Shown piece after piece: positions 26,846 to 35,377 of a DNA stretch of 64,000 nucleotides; position 1 is the first letter of the stretch, and each line of letters begins with the position of its first letter. Below the pieces are notes generated by a model, which did no database searches, was not told the origin of the DNA, and saw only the letters and a program-made list of their open reading frames with translations. Source of the stretch: Rhodovulum adriaticum (GTDB taxonomy: Bacteria > Pseudomonadota > Alphaproteobacteria > Rhodobacterales > Rhodobacteraceae). Position numbers and translations under genes: made by a program. Location: assembly GCF_004345735.1 (NCBI RefSeq), contig NZ_SLXL01000002.1, positions 468,901 to 532,900 on the forward strand, in the 5' to 3' direction.

Positions 26846-26866
26846 CTTCTTCTTGGTCCAAATACC
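26846..26866 (-). repeat. Dispersed gene-end motif, copy 2
   Basis: Read on the minus strand this is GGTATTTGGACC followed by AAGAAGAAG, 20 of 21 bases identical to the copy at 8489-8509. It starts 20 bases downstream of the MoeB/ThiF-like stop, in the sense of that gene, in a convergent junction with the CDF gene. Confidence 0.6.
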
Positions 26867-26886
26867 CGCGCCGCAGGCAGCCGCCG

Positions 26887-27936
26887 TCAGGCGGCTTTCC
26901 CGGTGCCGCCGCAGACCGGGCAATCCGCCCTCCGCTTCAGCGCGATCACCCGCGACTCCGAATACAGCGCATCGTGGACCGCCATGCGCCCGGCCAGTGT
27001 CTGGCCGGCGCCGGTGATGTGCTTGATCGCCTCCATCGCCATCATCGACCCGATGATACCCGGCAGCGCACCGATCACGCCCGCCTCGGCGCAGCTGGGC
27101 GCCAGACCCGGCGCGGGGGCCTGGGGGAAGATGCAGGCATAGCAGGGCGTGCCATGGGCGGGATCGTACAGGCTGACCTGTCCCTCCCATTGGGCGATGG
27201 CCCCGGCGACCAGCGGCGTGGCCGTGCGCACCGCCGCCCGGTTCACCATGTCGCGGGTGTCGAAATTGTCGCTGCCGTCCAGCACCAGATCGTACTCGGC
27301 AAACAGTGCCTCGGCGGTCTCCGCGTCCAGTCGGCGGTGATAGGGGCGCACCTCGACAAACGGGTTTTGCGCGCTCAGCGCCGCCTGGGCGGAAAACACC
27401 TTGGGCATGCCGATGCGGGCATCCGTATGGATCACCTGCCGTTGCAGGTTCGAGGCCGACACGATGTCATCGTCCACGACGCCCAGCGTGCCGACCCCCG
27501 CCGCCCCCAGATACAGCAGCGCGGGCGATCCCAGCCCACCTGCCCCCACAACCAGCACCTTTGCCTCTTTCAGCTTGCGCTGACCCGGTCCGCCGACCTC
27601 GCGCAGAACGATATGGCGGGCATAGCGGTCCAGCTCGGTGGGGCTGAGCGGACCTTTGGGTGTGCCGGCCTGCGCAGGCGGGGCCGCACGGCGGCGCAGC
27701 GCACCAAGCGCCAGCCGGTAGGCCACCACCAGCGCCGCAACCAGCCCCAGCGCGAACCACCCCTGCGGCGTGCCCCCGATGGCAGTACGCAACGCGTGGC
27801 CCTCGGGCATCAACACCTGCACGCCCAGCACCGCCAGGTACAGCGCCCCGATCATCGCCCAACGCGCGCCGCGCGACACCTTCATCACGGCGCCCAGCAG
27901 CCACAGCGCCACGGCAAGCGCCAGCAAGACACCCAT
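26887..27936 (-). CDS. MoeB/ThiF-family adenylyltransferase with N-terminal membrane segments
   Basis: E1-like enzyme, 349 residues, that adenylates the C-terminus of a small sulfur carrier such as MoaD or ThiS. About 85 N-terminal residues hold two or three hydrophobic helices (LLALAVALWLLGAVM, WAMIGALYLAVLGVQVLM, WFALGLVAALVVAYRLAL). The catalytic domain then starts at PLSPTELDRYARHIVLREVGGPGQ. It has the ATP loop VVGAGGLGSPALLYLG, the ExxNLQRQ-like SASNLQRQVIH, and two CxxC zinc pairs (CYAC, CPVC). No rhodanese domain is present. It overlaps dut by one base (TGATG). The membrane anchor is unusual relative to E. coli MoeB. Confidence 0.88.
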   Translation of the reverse strand: MGVLLALAVALWLLGAVMKVSRGARWAMIGALYLAVLGVQVLMPEGHALRTAIGGTPQGWFALGLVAALVVAYRLALGALRRRAAPPAQAGTPKGPLSPTELDRYARHIVLREVGGPGQRKLKEAKVLVVGAGGLGSPALLYLGAAGVGTLGVVDDDIVSASNLQRQVIHTDARIGMPKVFSAQAALSAQNPFVEVRPYHRRLDAETAEALFAEYDLVLDGSDNFDTRDMVNRAAVRTATPLVAGAIAQWEGQVSLYDPAHGTPCYACIFPQAPAPGLAPSCAEAGVIGALPGIIGSMMAMEAIKHITGAGQTLAGRMAVHDALYSESRVIALKRRADCPVCGGTGKAA

Positions 27937-28403
27937 CAGCGGCGCCCCGTGGAACCGAACCCGCCCGCGCCACGGGGCGTGTCGTCCAGCGCCTGAACAA
28001 GATCAAAGGCCACCTGCACCACCGGCGCCACGATGATCTGCGCGATCCGGTCGCCGTGATGAATCGTGTAAGGCTCTGCCCCGAGGTTGACCAACAACAC
28101 CCCCAACGGCCCGCGATAATCGCTGTCGATGGTGCCGGGCGTGTTGGGCAGGGTGATCCCGTGTTTCAACGCCAGACCCGACCGGGGGCGGATCTGCATT
28201 TCATACCCCCGCGGGATGGCCACGCGCAGCCCGGTCGGCACCACATGGCGGGCCATGGGGGCCAGCGTCAGGCCGGAATCGCGCGCCTCGGAGGGGAAGT
28301 TGGCGCGGATATCCGCCCCCGCTGCGCCTGCGGTTTCATAGGCGGGCAGGCCCAGGGCGCGGTCGGCCCAATCCTCCCACAGCACCTGCAGAACCGGGGT
28401 CAT
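27936..28403 (-). CDS. dut: dUTP diphosphatase
   Basis: Hydrolyses dUTP to dUMP, keeping uracil out of DNA and feeding dTMP synthesis. It has 155 residues, the trimeric type. Motif 1 is [11 protein letters not shown], motif 2 [10 protein letters not shown], motif 3 [12 protein letters not shown] with the catalytic Asp, motif 4 [12 protein letters not shown], and motif 5 [11 protein letters not shown] at the flexible C-terminus. It overlaps coaBC by four bases upstream and the MoeB-like gene by one base downstream, forming a tight coaBC-dut-moeB unit. Confidence 0.96.
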   Translation of the reverse strand: MTPVLQVLWEDWADRALGLPAYETAGAAGADIRANFPSEARDSGLTLAPMARHVVPTGLRVAIPRGYEMQIRPRSGLALKHGITLPNTPGTIDSDYRGPLGVLLVNLGAEPYTIHHGDRIAQIIVAPVVQVAFDLVQALDDTPRGAGGFGSTGRR

Positions 28404-29605
28404 ACGCCCTGCCCCAGTGCTGTGGCGATGCGCGCGGCCAGCCGGTCGGCGACCTGGGCCTTGCCCAGGCGCGGCCAGGTTTCGGCGCCATTGGCGGTAA
28501 TCAGCGTTACCTCGTTCTCGGCCCCGCCCATGATGCCGGTGCCGGGCGAAACATCGTTGGCCACGATCCAGTCGCAGCCCTTGCGCGCCCGCTTGGCGGT
28601 GGCGTGGTCGGCGATGTTTTCCGTTTCAGCGGCAAAGCCCACGACCAGCGCCGGGCGGCCCGTGCCCATCTGCGCGACGGTGGCCAGGATGTCGGGATTC
28701 TCGGCAAACTCCAGCGCGGGCGCGGCGCCGGTGCCGTCCTTCTTCATCTTCTGATCGGCGGCATTGGCCACGCGCCAATCGGCCACCGCGGCCGCAAAAA
28801 CCGCCGCATCGGCGGGCAAGGCGCCCTGCACGGCGGCCAGCATCTGCTGCGCGGTTTCCACGAGGATCACCGTCACCCCTTCGGGCGGGGGAACAGTTGC
28901 CGGGCCGGTCACGAACACGACCTCTGCCCCCAGCCCCGCCAACGCGCGGGCCAGCGCCGTGCCCTGCGCCCCCGACGATCGGTTGGCGATATAGCGCACC
29001 GGATCGATCGGTTCATGGGTGGGGCCAGAGGTGACGACGATCCGCTTGCCCGCCAGGGGGCCATCGGCAAGCCGCGCCTCGATCGCGGCCAGGATTTCGG
29101 GCACCTCGGCCATGCGGCCCGGCCCGTATTCACCACAAGCCATGTCGCCGGAATTGGGGCCGACCACCGCCACGCCGTCGCCCGCCAGCGTAGCCAGGTT
29201 GCGTTGCGTGGCCGGGTGCTGCCACATCCGCACGTTCATGGCGGGTGCGATCAGCACCGGCGTATCGGTTGCCAACAGCAGCGTGCTGGGCAGATCGTCC
29301 GCCAGACCGTTCGCCATGCGCGCCATCAGGTTGGCCGTGGCAGGCGCCACCACCACCAGATCGGCCACGCGGGACAGCTGGATATGGCCCATCTCGGCCT
29401 CATCCGTCAGGTCGAAAAGATCGCGCCAGACCTTTTCCCCCGCCAGCGCCGACAGCGACAGCGGGGTTACGAACTGCTCTGCCGCGCGGGTCATGACCGG
29501 GGTGACGGCGGCCCCGCGTTCGCGCAAGCGGCGGATCAGGTCCGGCACCTTGACGGCGGCGATGCCGCCCGAAACGATCAAGAGAATGCGTTTGCCTGCC
29601 AGCAT
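28400..29605 (-). CDS. coaBC: Bifunctional phosphopantothenoylcysteine synthetase/decarboxylase
   Basis: Two consecutive steps of coenzyme A synthesis, 401 residues. The N-terminal CoaC flavoprotein domain has [15 protein letters not shown], the catalytic His in [12 protein letters not shown], the PAMNVRMW signature, and the flap cysteine in [15 protein letters not shown]. The C-terminal CoaB domain opens with [24 protein letters not shown] and contains AAAVADWR and the Lys-rich DQKMKKDG. The ATG at 29605 was chosen over an upstream in-frame ATG because it gives the standard N-terminus [15 protein letters not shown]. First gene of coaBC-dut-moeB. Confidence 0.96.
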   Translation of the reverse strand: MLAGKRILLIVSGGIAAVKVPDLIRRLRERGAAVTPVMTRAAEQFVTPLSLSALAGEKVWRDLFDLTDEAEMGHIQLSRVADLVVVAPATANLMARMANGLADDLPSTLLLATDTPVLIAPAMNVRMWQHPATQRNLATLAGDGVAVVGPNSGDMACGEYGPGRMAEVPEILAAIEARLADGPLAGKRIVVTSGPTHEPIDPVRYIANRSSGAQGTALARALAGLGAEVVFVTGPATVPPPEGVTVILVETAQQMLAAVQGALPADAAVFAAAVADWRVANAADQKMKKDGTGAAPALEFAENPDILATVAQMGTGRPALVVGFAAETENIADHATAKRARKGCDWIVANDVSPGTGIMGGAENEVTLITANGAETWPRLGKAQVADRLAARIATALGQGV

Positions 29606-29664
29606 GGACCCTGCCCGTTTGCGCCCCTGCCCCTGTCTAGGGCGCGGCCCGCCGCCTGACAAGT

Positions 29665-30480
29665 TCAGCCATCGGCAAAGGCCGCGCAGGGATCAGGCCG
29701 GTCGGCCGGGTCCGTCACCAGCCACAGGTCATGGGGCGGTGTGCCCTCGGGCGCGGATTCCAATTGCCCGACCGACAGCAGGCTGACATCGGGCGCGGCC
29801 AGGCGCAGCGCATGGGGCAGCCCCCAATCAGTGCGGGCATGGCCGTTGCCGGTGATAACGACAACAGGCCCGCCCGTTTCGCGCAGGGCGGTCAGGGTCG
29901 CGCGGGCAAAGGCCGCGTCGCGCAGGCGCTGCGCCTCGACCATGCCGGGCAACATCGCCTCTGGCAGGGCGTTGCAATGGGCCGTCATCTGGGCGGCCTC
30001 GCGGGTGATTTTCTGATCCTCGGGCAGCGGGCGATCCAGACCGAAGGTGCCCGCGTCAGCACCGAACACCGCCGCCGCCCCCTCGCCCACGGCGCGGCGC
30101 ACCTGTTCGCGCGGCAAGGCGGCGCCGTAGATCGCGGCCTGGGGCGCGGCGGTAAAGATGGGATGATACATCGCGAAATCGGGCCAGCCCGAGTCCGCCC
30201 ATTCCAAGGCCGCACCCAGCGCCTGCGCATCGCCGCGCAGTTCGGGGGTAACCCGCGCTGCCTGCTCAGGCGTCAGCATCTCGAACACCAGCGCGGCGGG
30301 CTGCATCGCGGCCACGGCAGCGGCCTGATTGGCATGATGGTGGGGATTATCATGCAGCTCGCCCAGCACGACGACATCGGCGGGCGGCAGATCGGAAAGG
30401 GCCGCCGGGACGATCTGCTCTGCCCCGGCGGCACCGGCGGCCATGAGGGCGGCCGCGAAAAGGGATGTAAAACGTGTCAC
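29665..30480 (-). CDS. ChaN-like / heme-binding uptake (Tiki superfamily) exported protein
   Basis: 271 residues with a signal peptide of about 20 residues ending AGAAGAE. There is no lipobox, unlike the ChaN lipoproteins of enterics. The core motif VVVLGELHDNPHHHANQAAAVAAM has the GExHDxxxH pattern characteristic of the EreA/ChaN/Tiki superfamily. The C-terminal VVVITGNGHARTDWGLPHAL carries the second conserved GxGHxR element. ChaN binds heme in Campylobacter, so a role in iron handling is possible. It overlaps the rpoH stop region by four bases and is probably co-transcribed with rpoH. Confidence 0.85.
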   Translation of the reverse strand: MTRFTSLFAAALMAAGAAGAEQIVPAALSDLPPADVVVLGELHDNPHHHANQAAAVAAMQPAALVFEMLTPEQAARVTPELRGDAQALGAALEWADSGWPDFAMYHPIFTAAPQAAIYGAALPREQVRRAVGEGAAAVFGADAGTFGLDRPLPEDQKITREAAQMTAHCNALPEAMLPGMVEAQRLRDAAFARATLTALRETGGPVVVITGNGHARTDWGLPHALRLAAPDVSLLSVGQLESAPEGTPPHDLWLVTDPADRPDPCAAFADG

Positions 30481-31355
30481 GAGAGGAAGTGATGCACCTC
30501 TTGCGAGTAGGCTTCAAGGCTCTTGCGCATCTTGCCAAAGGCCGCGGCCTCCAACTGGCGGACGCGCTCCTTGGACAGGCCCAGCTCGTTGCCCAGGCTT
30601 TCCAGGGTGCGCGGTTCCTCGCGCAGCTTGCGTTCACGCACGATGAAGCGTTCCCGTTCATTCAGGTCGGACAGCGCGCTGACCAGCCAGTCGCGCAGTT
30701 GCGCTCGGTCGCGGGTGTCCTCGACCAGATCGGCGGCCTGGTTGCCCTCGTCCTCGATCGTGTCGATCCACTCGCGCCCATCCTCATCCGTCGATTGCGT
30801 GGCGTTCAGCGAGAAGTCCGAACCCGACAGCCGACCCTCCATCATCTCGACATCATGCAGGGGCACGCCAACCTCTGTCGCGATCATCTGGCGCAGCTGG
30901 TGGCGGTCCAGCGTTTCGCCGCGCGCGCTGGCCTCACGCTCCAACCGGGCCTGGACGCGGCGCATGTTGAAGAACAGCGATTTCTGGCTGGAGGTGGAGC
31001 CGGTGCGCACCATCGACCAGTTGCGCATCACGTAGTCCTGGATGCTGGCCTTGATCCACCACACCGCGTAGGTCGAGAACCGCACGCCGCGATCAGGATC
31101 GAACTTGTCGGCCGCCTTCATCAGGCCAAGGCTGGCCTCTTGGATCAGGTCATTCATGGGCGCGCCGTAACGCTTGAACTTGGCGGCCATGGAAATCGCC
31201 AGACGCATATAGGCGGTGATCAGGCGATGCAGCGCGGCCTCGTCCCGCTGATCCCGCCAGGCATAGGCCAGCTTCAGTTCGGTCTCGGCGTCCAAAAGCT
31301 CGGCCTTCATGGCCTGCCGGGACAACGATCCAGTGTCGTAACCATCGAATGCCAT
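30477..31355 (-). CDS. rpoH: RNA polymerase sigma factor RpoH (RpoHII type)
   Basis: Group 3-like heat-shock/stress sigma factor, 292 residues. Region 2 contains LITAYMRLAISMAAKF and FDPDRGVRFSTYAVWWIKASIQDYVMRNWSMVR; the RpoH-specific SSQKSLFFNMRRVQARLE follows. Region 4 ends SLGNELGLSKERVRQLEAAAFGKMRKSL. The N-terminus SLSRQAMKAELLDAETELKLAYAWRD resembles Rhodobacter RpoHII, which acts in singlet-oxygen and general oxidative stress, more than RpoHI. A candidate RpoE-type promoter lies upstream. The ChaN-like gene is coupled at its end. Confidence 0.93.
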   Translation of the reverse strand: MAFDGYDTGSLSRQAMKAELLDAETELKLAYAWRDQRDEAALHRLITAYMRLAISMAAKFKRYGAPMNDLIQEASLGLMKAADKFDPDRGVRFSTYAVWWIKASIQDYVMRNWSMVRTGSTSSQKSLFFNMRRVQARLEREASARGETLDRHQLRQMIATEVGVPLHDVEMMEGRLSGSDFSLNATQSTDEDGREWIDTIEDEGNQAADLVEDTRDRAQLRDWLVSALSDLNERERFIVRERKLREEPRTLESLGNELGLSKERVRQLEAAAFGKMRKSLEAYSQEVHHFLS

Positions 31356-31403
31356 GGTAAACCCCCCGGTTTTTTAATGGCTGCGTCGTTTTGGTCTTTG
31401 ACA

Positions 31404-31434
31404 GTGTATACGCAGGGTCCGGTCAATCGGATCA
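31404..31434 (-). promoter_or_regulatory. Candidate RpoE (ECF11)-type promoter for rpoH
   Basis: On the minus strand, TGATCC (31434-31429) is followed after exactly 18 bases by TATAC (31410-31406), about 50 bases before the rpoH ATG. TGATC-N18-TA is the pattern known for RpoE-ChrR promoters in Rhodobacter, where rpoHII is a known target. rpoE-chrR itself is not in the window. Confidence 0.5.
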
Positions 31435-31568
31435 CACATTTCCGAGAGATTCTTTTGGTTTCCGCACCCGCGATGTGCAGTGCCGCACATTCTGTTGCCA
31501 GCGCGACGTTTACCAATCGGTAACCAACCGCGTCGTAGGCCTGTCGGTGCGCTTGGCGGAGACAGCGA

Positions 31569-33086
31569 ATGACAGCACGGGCCTATACCGTGACCTTCGA
31601 CGGGGTCGAGGCCCGGCTGGTCGAGGTGCAATGCGCCGTCGCCGCCGGGCTGCCCGCCTTTTCCATCGTCGGGCTGCCCGACAAGGCCGTCAGCGAGGCG
31701 CGCGACCGCCTGCGCGCCGCGCTGGTGTCGATGGGCGTGGCCCTGCCCTCCAAGCGGATCACGGTGAACCTGTCCCCTGCCGACCTGCCCAAAGAGGGGT
31801 CGCATTTCGACCTGCCGGTCGCGCTGGCCCTGCTGGCCGCGCTGGACGTGGTGCCCCGCGACGCCGCCGAACGCACCGTCGCCCTGGGGGAATTGTCCTT
31901 GGACGGGCGCCTGGTGCCGGTGATCGGCGCCCTGCCCGCCGCCATGGCCGCGGCAGAGGCCGACCGCGCGCTTTTGTGCCCGCAACCCAGCGGGGCCGAG
32001 GCCGCCTGGGTCGGCGGCACGCAGGTTTTGGCCGCCCCCGACCTGGCGGCGGTGGTGCGCCATTTCACCGGGCAGGCGCCACTGGAACCGGCCGAACCGG
32101 GCGAGGTGACCGGCCCGGCCCAACAGCGCGACCTGGCGGACGTGAAAGGGCAAGAACGCGCCCGACGCGCCCTGGAAATCGCCGCGGCCGGCCGGCATCA
32201 CATGCTGATGGTGGGCGCGCCCGGATCGGGCAAATCCATGCTGGCGGCGCGCATGCCCTCAATCCTGCCGCCACTGTCGCCGGCCGAGGCGCTGGAAACC
32301 TCCATGATCCACTCGCTGGCCGGGCTGCTGGACGAGGGCGGCATCTCACGCCTGCGGCCCTTTCGCGAGCCGCACCATACCGCGTCGATGGCCGCTATCG
32401 TGGGCGGTGGACGCAGCGCAAAACCGGGGGAAATCAGCCTAGCCCATAACGGCGTGCTGTTCATGGACGAGTTTCCCGAATTTCCCCGCGCCGTGCTGGA
32501 AACCCTGCGCCAGCCGATCGAGACCGGCGAGGTCGTCGTCGCCCGCGCCAACGCCCATACGCGCTATCCCTGCCGCTTCCTGCTGGTGGCCGCCGCGAAC
32601 CCCTGCAAATGCGGGTATCTGGCCGATCCCGCACGGGCCTGTGCCCGCGTGCCCCAATGCGGCGAGGATTACCTTGGCCGCATCTCGGGCCCGTTGATGG
32701 ATCGGTTCGACCTGCGGGTCGAGGTGCCGCCGGTCAGCTATGCCGATCTGGACTTGCCAGAGGCGGGAGAGTGTTCCGCCAGCGTGGCGGACCGCGTCGC
32801 GGCGGCCCGCAGCCGCCAACAGGAACGGTTCGCCGGGCATGACGCAGTGCGCGTGAATGCCGAGGCCGAAGGTGCGCTGCTGAAGGACATCGCCACCCCG
32901 GATGCCGAAGGCCGCGCGCTGCTGACGCAGGTGGCCGAACGCTTCGGCCTGTCCGCGCGCGGCTATCACCGGGTGCTGCGGGTAGCGCGCACCATCGCCG
33001 ATCTGGACGGCGCCAGGGACGTGGCCCGCCCCCATGTCGCCGAGGCCGTCAGCTTTCGCCTGGCCGTGGGCGGCGGCGACCGTTAG
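31569..33086 (+). CDS. comM: ComM/YifB-family AAA+ ATPase
   Basis: Mg-chelatase-like AAA+ helicase, 505 residues. ComM promotes branch migration during integration of transformed DNA. The N-terminal domain ([23 protein letters not shown]) is a Lon-protease-like fold. The AAA+ core has Walker [11 protein letters not shown] (about residues 217-226), Walker [12 protein letters not shown], and a C-terminal MCM/chelatase-type helical part. A CxCG cluster ([21 protein letters not shown]) is typical of the family. Its TAG overlaps the convergent gshB stop. ATG 31569 follows GGAGAC. Confidence 0.94.
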   Translation: MTARAYTVTFDGVEARLVEVQCAVAAGLPAFSIVGLPDKAVSEARDRLRAALVSMGVALPSKRITVNLSPADLPKEGSHFDLPVALALLAALDVVPRDAAERTVALGELSLDGRLVPVIGALPAAMAAAEADRALLCPQPSGAEAAWVGGTQVLAAPDLAAVVRHFTGQAPLEPAEPGEVTGPAQQRDLADVKGQERARRALEIAAAGRHHMLMVGAPGSGKSMLAARMPSILPPLSPAEALETSMIHSLAGLLDEGGISRLRPFREPHHTASMAAIVGGGRSAKPGEISLAHNGVLFMDEFPEFPRAVLETLRQPIETGEVVVARANAHTRYPCRFLLVAAANPCKCGYLADPARACARVPQCGEDYLGRISGPLMDRFDLRVEVPPVSYADLDLPEAGECSASVADRVAAARSRQQERFAGHDAVRVNAEAEGALLKDIATPDAEGRALLTQVAERFGLSARGYHRVLRVARTIADLDGARDVARPHVAEAVSFRLAVGGGDR

Positions 33087-34024
33087 TCCCGCTTCGCCTC
33101 GATCGCCGCCCAGATGCGCGCGGCGATATTTTCCTCGTCGAAGCGTTCCAGTTCCTGGATGCCGGTGGGCGAGGTGACGTTGATCTCGGTCAGGTAATCG
33201 CCGATCACGTCGATCCCGACCAGAACCTGACCGTGGTCGCGCAGCGTGGGACCGATGGCCTTGCAGATTTCAAGATCGCGCGCCGACAGCGCGGCACGCT
33301 CTGCCCGGCCGCCCACATGCATGTTGGACCGGGTCTCGCCCTCGGCCGGAACGCGATTGATCGCACCGACGGGCGCGCCATCGACCAGGATCACGCGCTT
33401 GTCGCCCTTTTCCACCGCGGGCAGGAATTTCTGCGCGATCAGCGGCTCGCGGCTCATGCCCGTGAACAGCTCATGCAGCGAAGCAAGGTTGCGGTCGGCA
33501 TGGCCCAGCCGGAACACCCCCGCCCCGCCATTGCCGTAAAGCGGTTTCAGGATGATATCGCCATGGCGGTCCTTGAAGGCGCGCAGCGTGTCCAGATCCC
33601 GCGCGATCAGCGTGGGCGGGATCAGGTCCGGGAATTTCAGAACCAACAGCTTCTCGGGGAAATTGCGGACCCAGAACGGATCGTTGACGACCAGCGTGCC
33701 GGGCGAAAGCTGCTCCAGCAGGTGGGTCGTGGTAATGTAGCCCATGTCGAAGGGCGGATCCTGCCGCAGCCAGACGACATCGTAGTCGCCCAGATCCACC
33801 GCCGTTTCTGCCCCCAGCGTGACATGATCGCCAACCACGCGGCGCACCTCCAGCGGCCAGCCCCGCGCCATCACGCGGCCATCGTCCCAATACAGCCGAT
33901 CCGGCGTGTAATAGAACAGACTGTGCCCCCGCGCCTGTGCCTCTTCGGCGATGCGAAAGGTGGTATCTGCAGTAATGTCGATGGCCCCGATCGGGTCCAT
34001 CTGGATGGCAACCTTGAGCGGCAT
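33083..34024 (-). CDS. gshB: Glutathione synthase
   Basis: ATP-grasp ligase joining gamma-glutamylcysteine and glycine, 313 residues. The N-terminus [19 protein letters not shown] is the family start. The substrate loop contains [15 protein letters not shown], the ATP-grasp region [16 protein letters not shown], and the metal-binding end [15 protein letters not shown]. The stop codon overlaps comM tail to tail (four shared bases). It sits downstream of rsmI-yraN on the same strand, a gene order common in proteobacteria. Confidence 0.96.
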   Translation of the reverse strand: MPLKVAIQMDPIGAIDITADTTFRIAEEAQARGHSLFYYTPDRLYWDDGRVMARGWPLEVRRVVGDHVTLGAETAVDLGDYDVVWLRQDPPFDMGYITTTHLLEQLSPGTLVVNDPFWVRNFPEKLLVLKFPDLIPPTLIARDLDTLRAFKDRHGDIILKPLYGNGGAGVFRLGHADRNLASLHELFTGMSREPLIAQKFLPAVEKGDKRVILVDGAPVGAINRVPAEGETRSNMHVGGRAERAALSARDLEICKAIGPTLRDHGQVLVGIDVIGDYLTEINVTSPTGIQELERFDEENIAARIWAAIEAKRD

Positions 34025-34082
34025 GAAACTCTCCCCGTCCGGTCCGCCCTACATGGCCGAGCGGGGGACGCTTTGCAACGGG

Positions 34083-34436
34083 TCAGGCAGCGAAGGCGTT
34101 TTCCAGAATGTCGACCTCGCCCCGGCCGTTGACCAGCGCCACGTCGAAGCGGATTTCGGTCAGTTGACCGCGCGGTTCGCCCGCCAGGAATTCCAGCGCC
34201 GCATCCATAACGCGCTGCATCTGGCGGCGCCCGACACGCTCGGCGGCGCGGGCGAAATCGCGGGCCTTCTTCACCTCGACAAAGACCAGCCCGTCGCCAT
34301 CGCGCGCGATTAGGTCGATCTCACCGGCCCGGCCACGCCAGCGCCGCGCGGCAATCGGCAGGCCGCGATCCTCATAGCCGCGCGCCACGCAATCCTCTGC
34401 CGCCAGCCCGGCGTGATAGGAAACACTTCCACTCAT
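34083..34436 (-). CDS. yraN: UPF0102 (YraN) endonuclease-like protein
   Basis: 117 residues with a Holliday-resolvase/restriction-endonuclease-like fold. The putative catalytic cluster is GEIDLIARDGDGLVFVEVK, matching the family E-x-D ... D ... ExK arrangement. The biochemical role is not settled. The ATG at 34436 overlaps the rsmI stop by four bases; the frame is open upstream only as a shadow of rsmI. Confidence 0.88.
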   Translation of the reverse strand: MSGSVSYHAGLAAEDCVARGYEDRGLPIAARRWRGRAGEIDLIARDGDGLVFVEVKKARDFARAAERVGRRQMQRVMDAALEFLAGEPRGQLTEIRFDVALVNGRGEVDILENAFAA

Positions 34437-35293
34437 TCCTTGCCCTCCAGTTTCAGCGCCGCCTGATAGACACGGCGCCGCGGCAGGTTCAGCGCCGCGG
34501 CCACCTCGGCCACGGCATCCTTGGTAGACCCCCGCGCCAGCGCCGCCGTCAGCGCCGCGTCCAGATCTTCGGGCCCGGTCGATACCCCGCCGCCCCGCCC
34601 GACCAGGACGACAATCTCGCCCTTCACAGCTTGCGCGGCGAAACGTTCTGCCAATTCGCCAAGCGTGCCGCGCGCCACCTCTTCGAATCGCTTGGTCAAT
34701 TCCCGGCACACCGCAGCCGGCCGCCCTGTTCCCAGAGCCTCCTCCAATTCCACTAACAATTTGCTAACGCGTCTGGGCGATTCATAGATCACCAGCGTCG
34801 CCTGCACCGGCGCCATTTCCGCCCACAGCTTCTTGCGCGCGCCGGCCTGCGACGGGGGGAAGCCCAGGAACATCACCCGGTCGCTGGCCAGCCCCGAAAC
34901 GGTCAGCGCCGCCAGCATGGCCGAGGGCCCCGGTGCGGCATAGACCGCCACGCCCGCCGCGATTGCGTCGCGGGCCAGCGGATAGCCGGGATCGGACACC
35001 ATCGGCGTGCCGGCCTCGCTGACGCAGGCCACGCTTTGTCCCTGCCGGGCCATGTCCACCAGTTTCGCACGCACACCCGGGGCGGAATGTTCGTGATAGG
35101 CGATCGCCGGACGGTCGCCCAGGGCGATGCCGTGGATCTGCATCAGGTGGCGGGCGGTGCGCGTATCCTCGGCGGCGATCACGTCGGCCGAGGCCAGGAT
35201 GTCCAGCGCCCTCAGCGTGATGTCGCGGGCCGCGCCGATCGGGGTGGCCACGAAATGAATGCCCGGGGGCAGCGGCGTGCGGAGGATCTCCAA
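34433..35293 (-). CDS. rsmI: 16S rRNA (cytidine1402-2'-O)-methyltransferase
   Basis: Class III (tetrapyrrole-methylase fold) RNA methyltransferase, 286 residues. Key segments are ATPIGAARDITLRALDIL, the family signature ASADVIAAEDTRTARHLM, and CVSEAGTPMVSDPGYPLARDAI. 2'-O-methylation of C1402 fine-tunes the ribosomal P site. It heads rsmI-yraN-gshB and is divergent from the LpoA-like lipoprotein across 84 bp, a conserved arrangement. Confidence 0.94.
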   Translation of the reverse strand: MEILRTPLPPGIHFVATPIGAARDITLRALDILASADVIAAEDTRTARHLMQIHGIALGDRPAIAYHEHSAPGVRAKLVDMARQGQSVACVSEAGTPMVSDPGYPLARDAIAAGVAVYAAPGPSAMLAALTVSGLASDRVMFLGFPPSQAGARKKLWAEMAPVQATLVIYESPRRVSKLLVELEEALGTGRPAAVCRELTKRFEEVARGTLGELAERFAAQAVKGEIVVLVGRGGGVSTGPEDLDAALTAALARGSTKDAVAEVAAALNLPRRRVYQAALKLEGKE

Positions 35294-35377
35294 GGGCGGC
35301 CTCGGTGGGGATGTCTGAGTTTACTTGGCCGGCCGATCCGCATAGGCTCGCGCCGACCCCATTTCACGGAGACCGTC

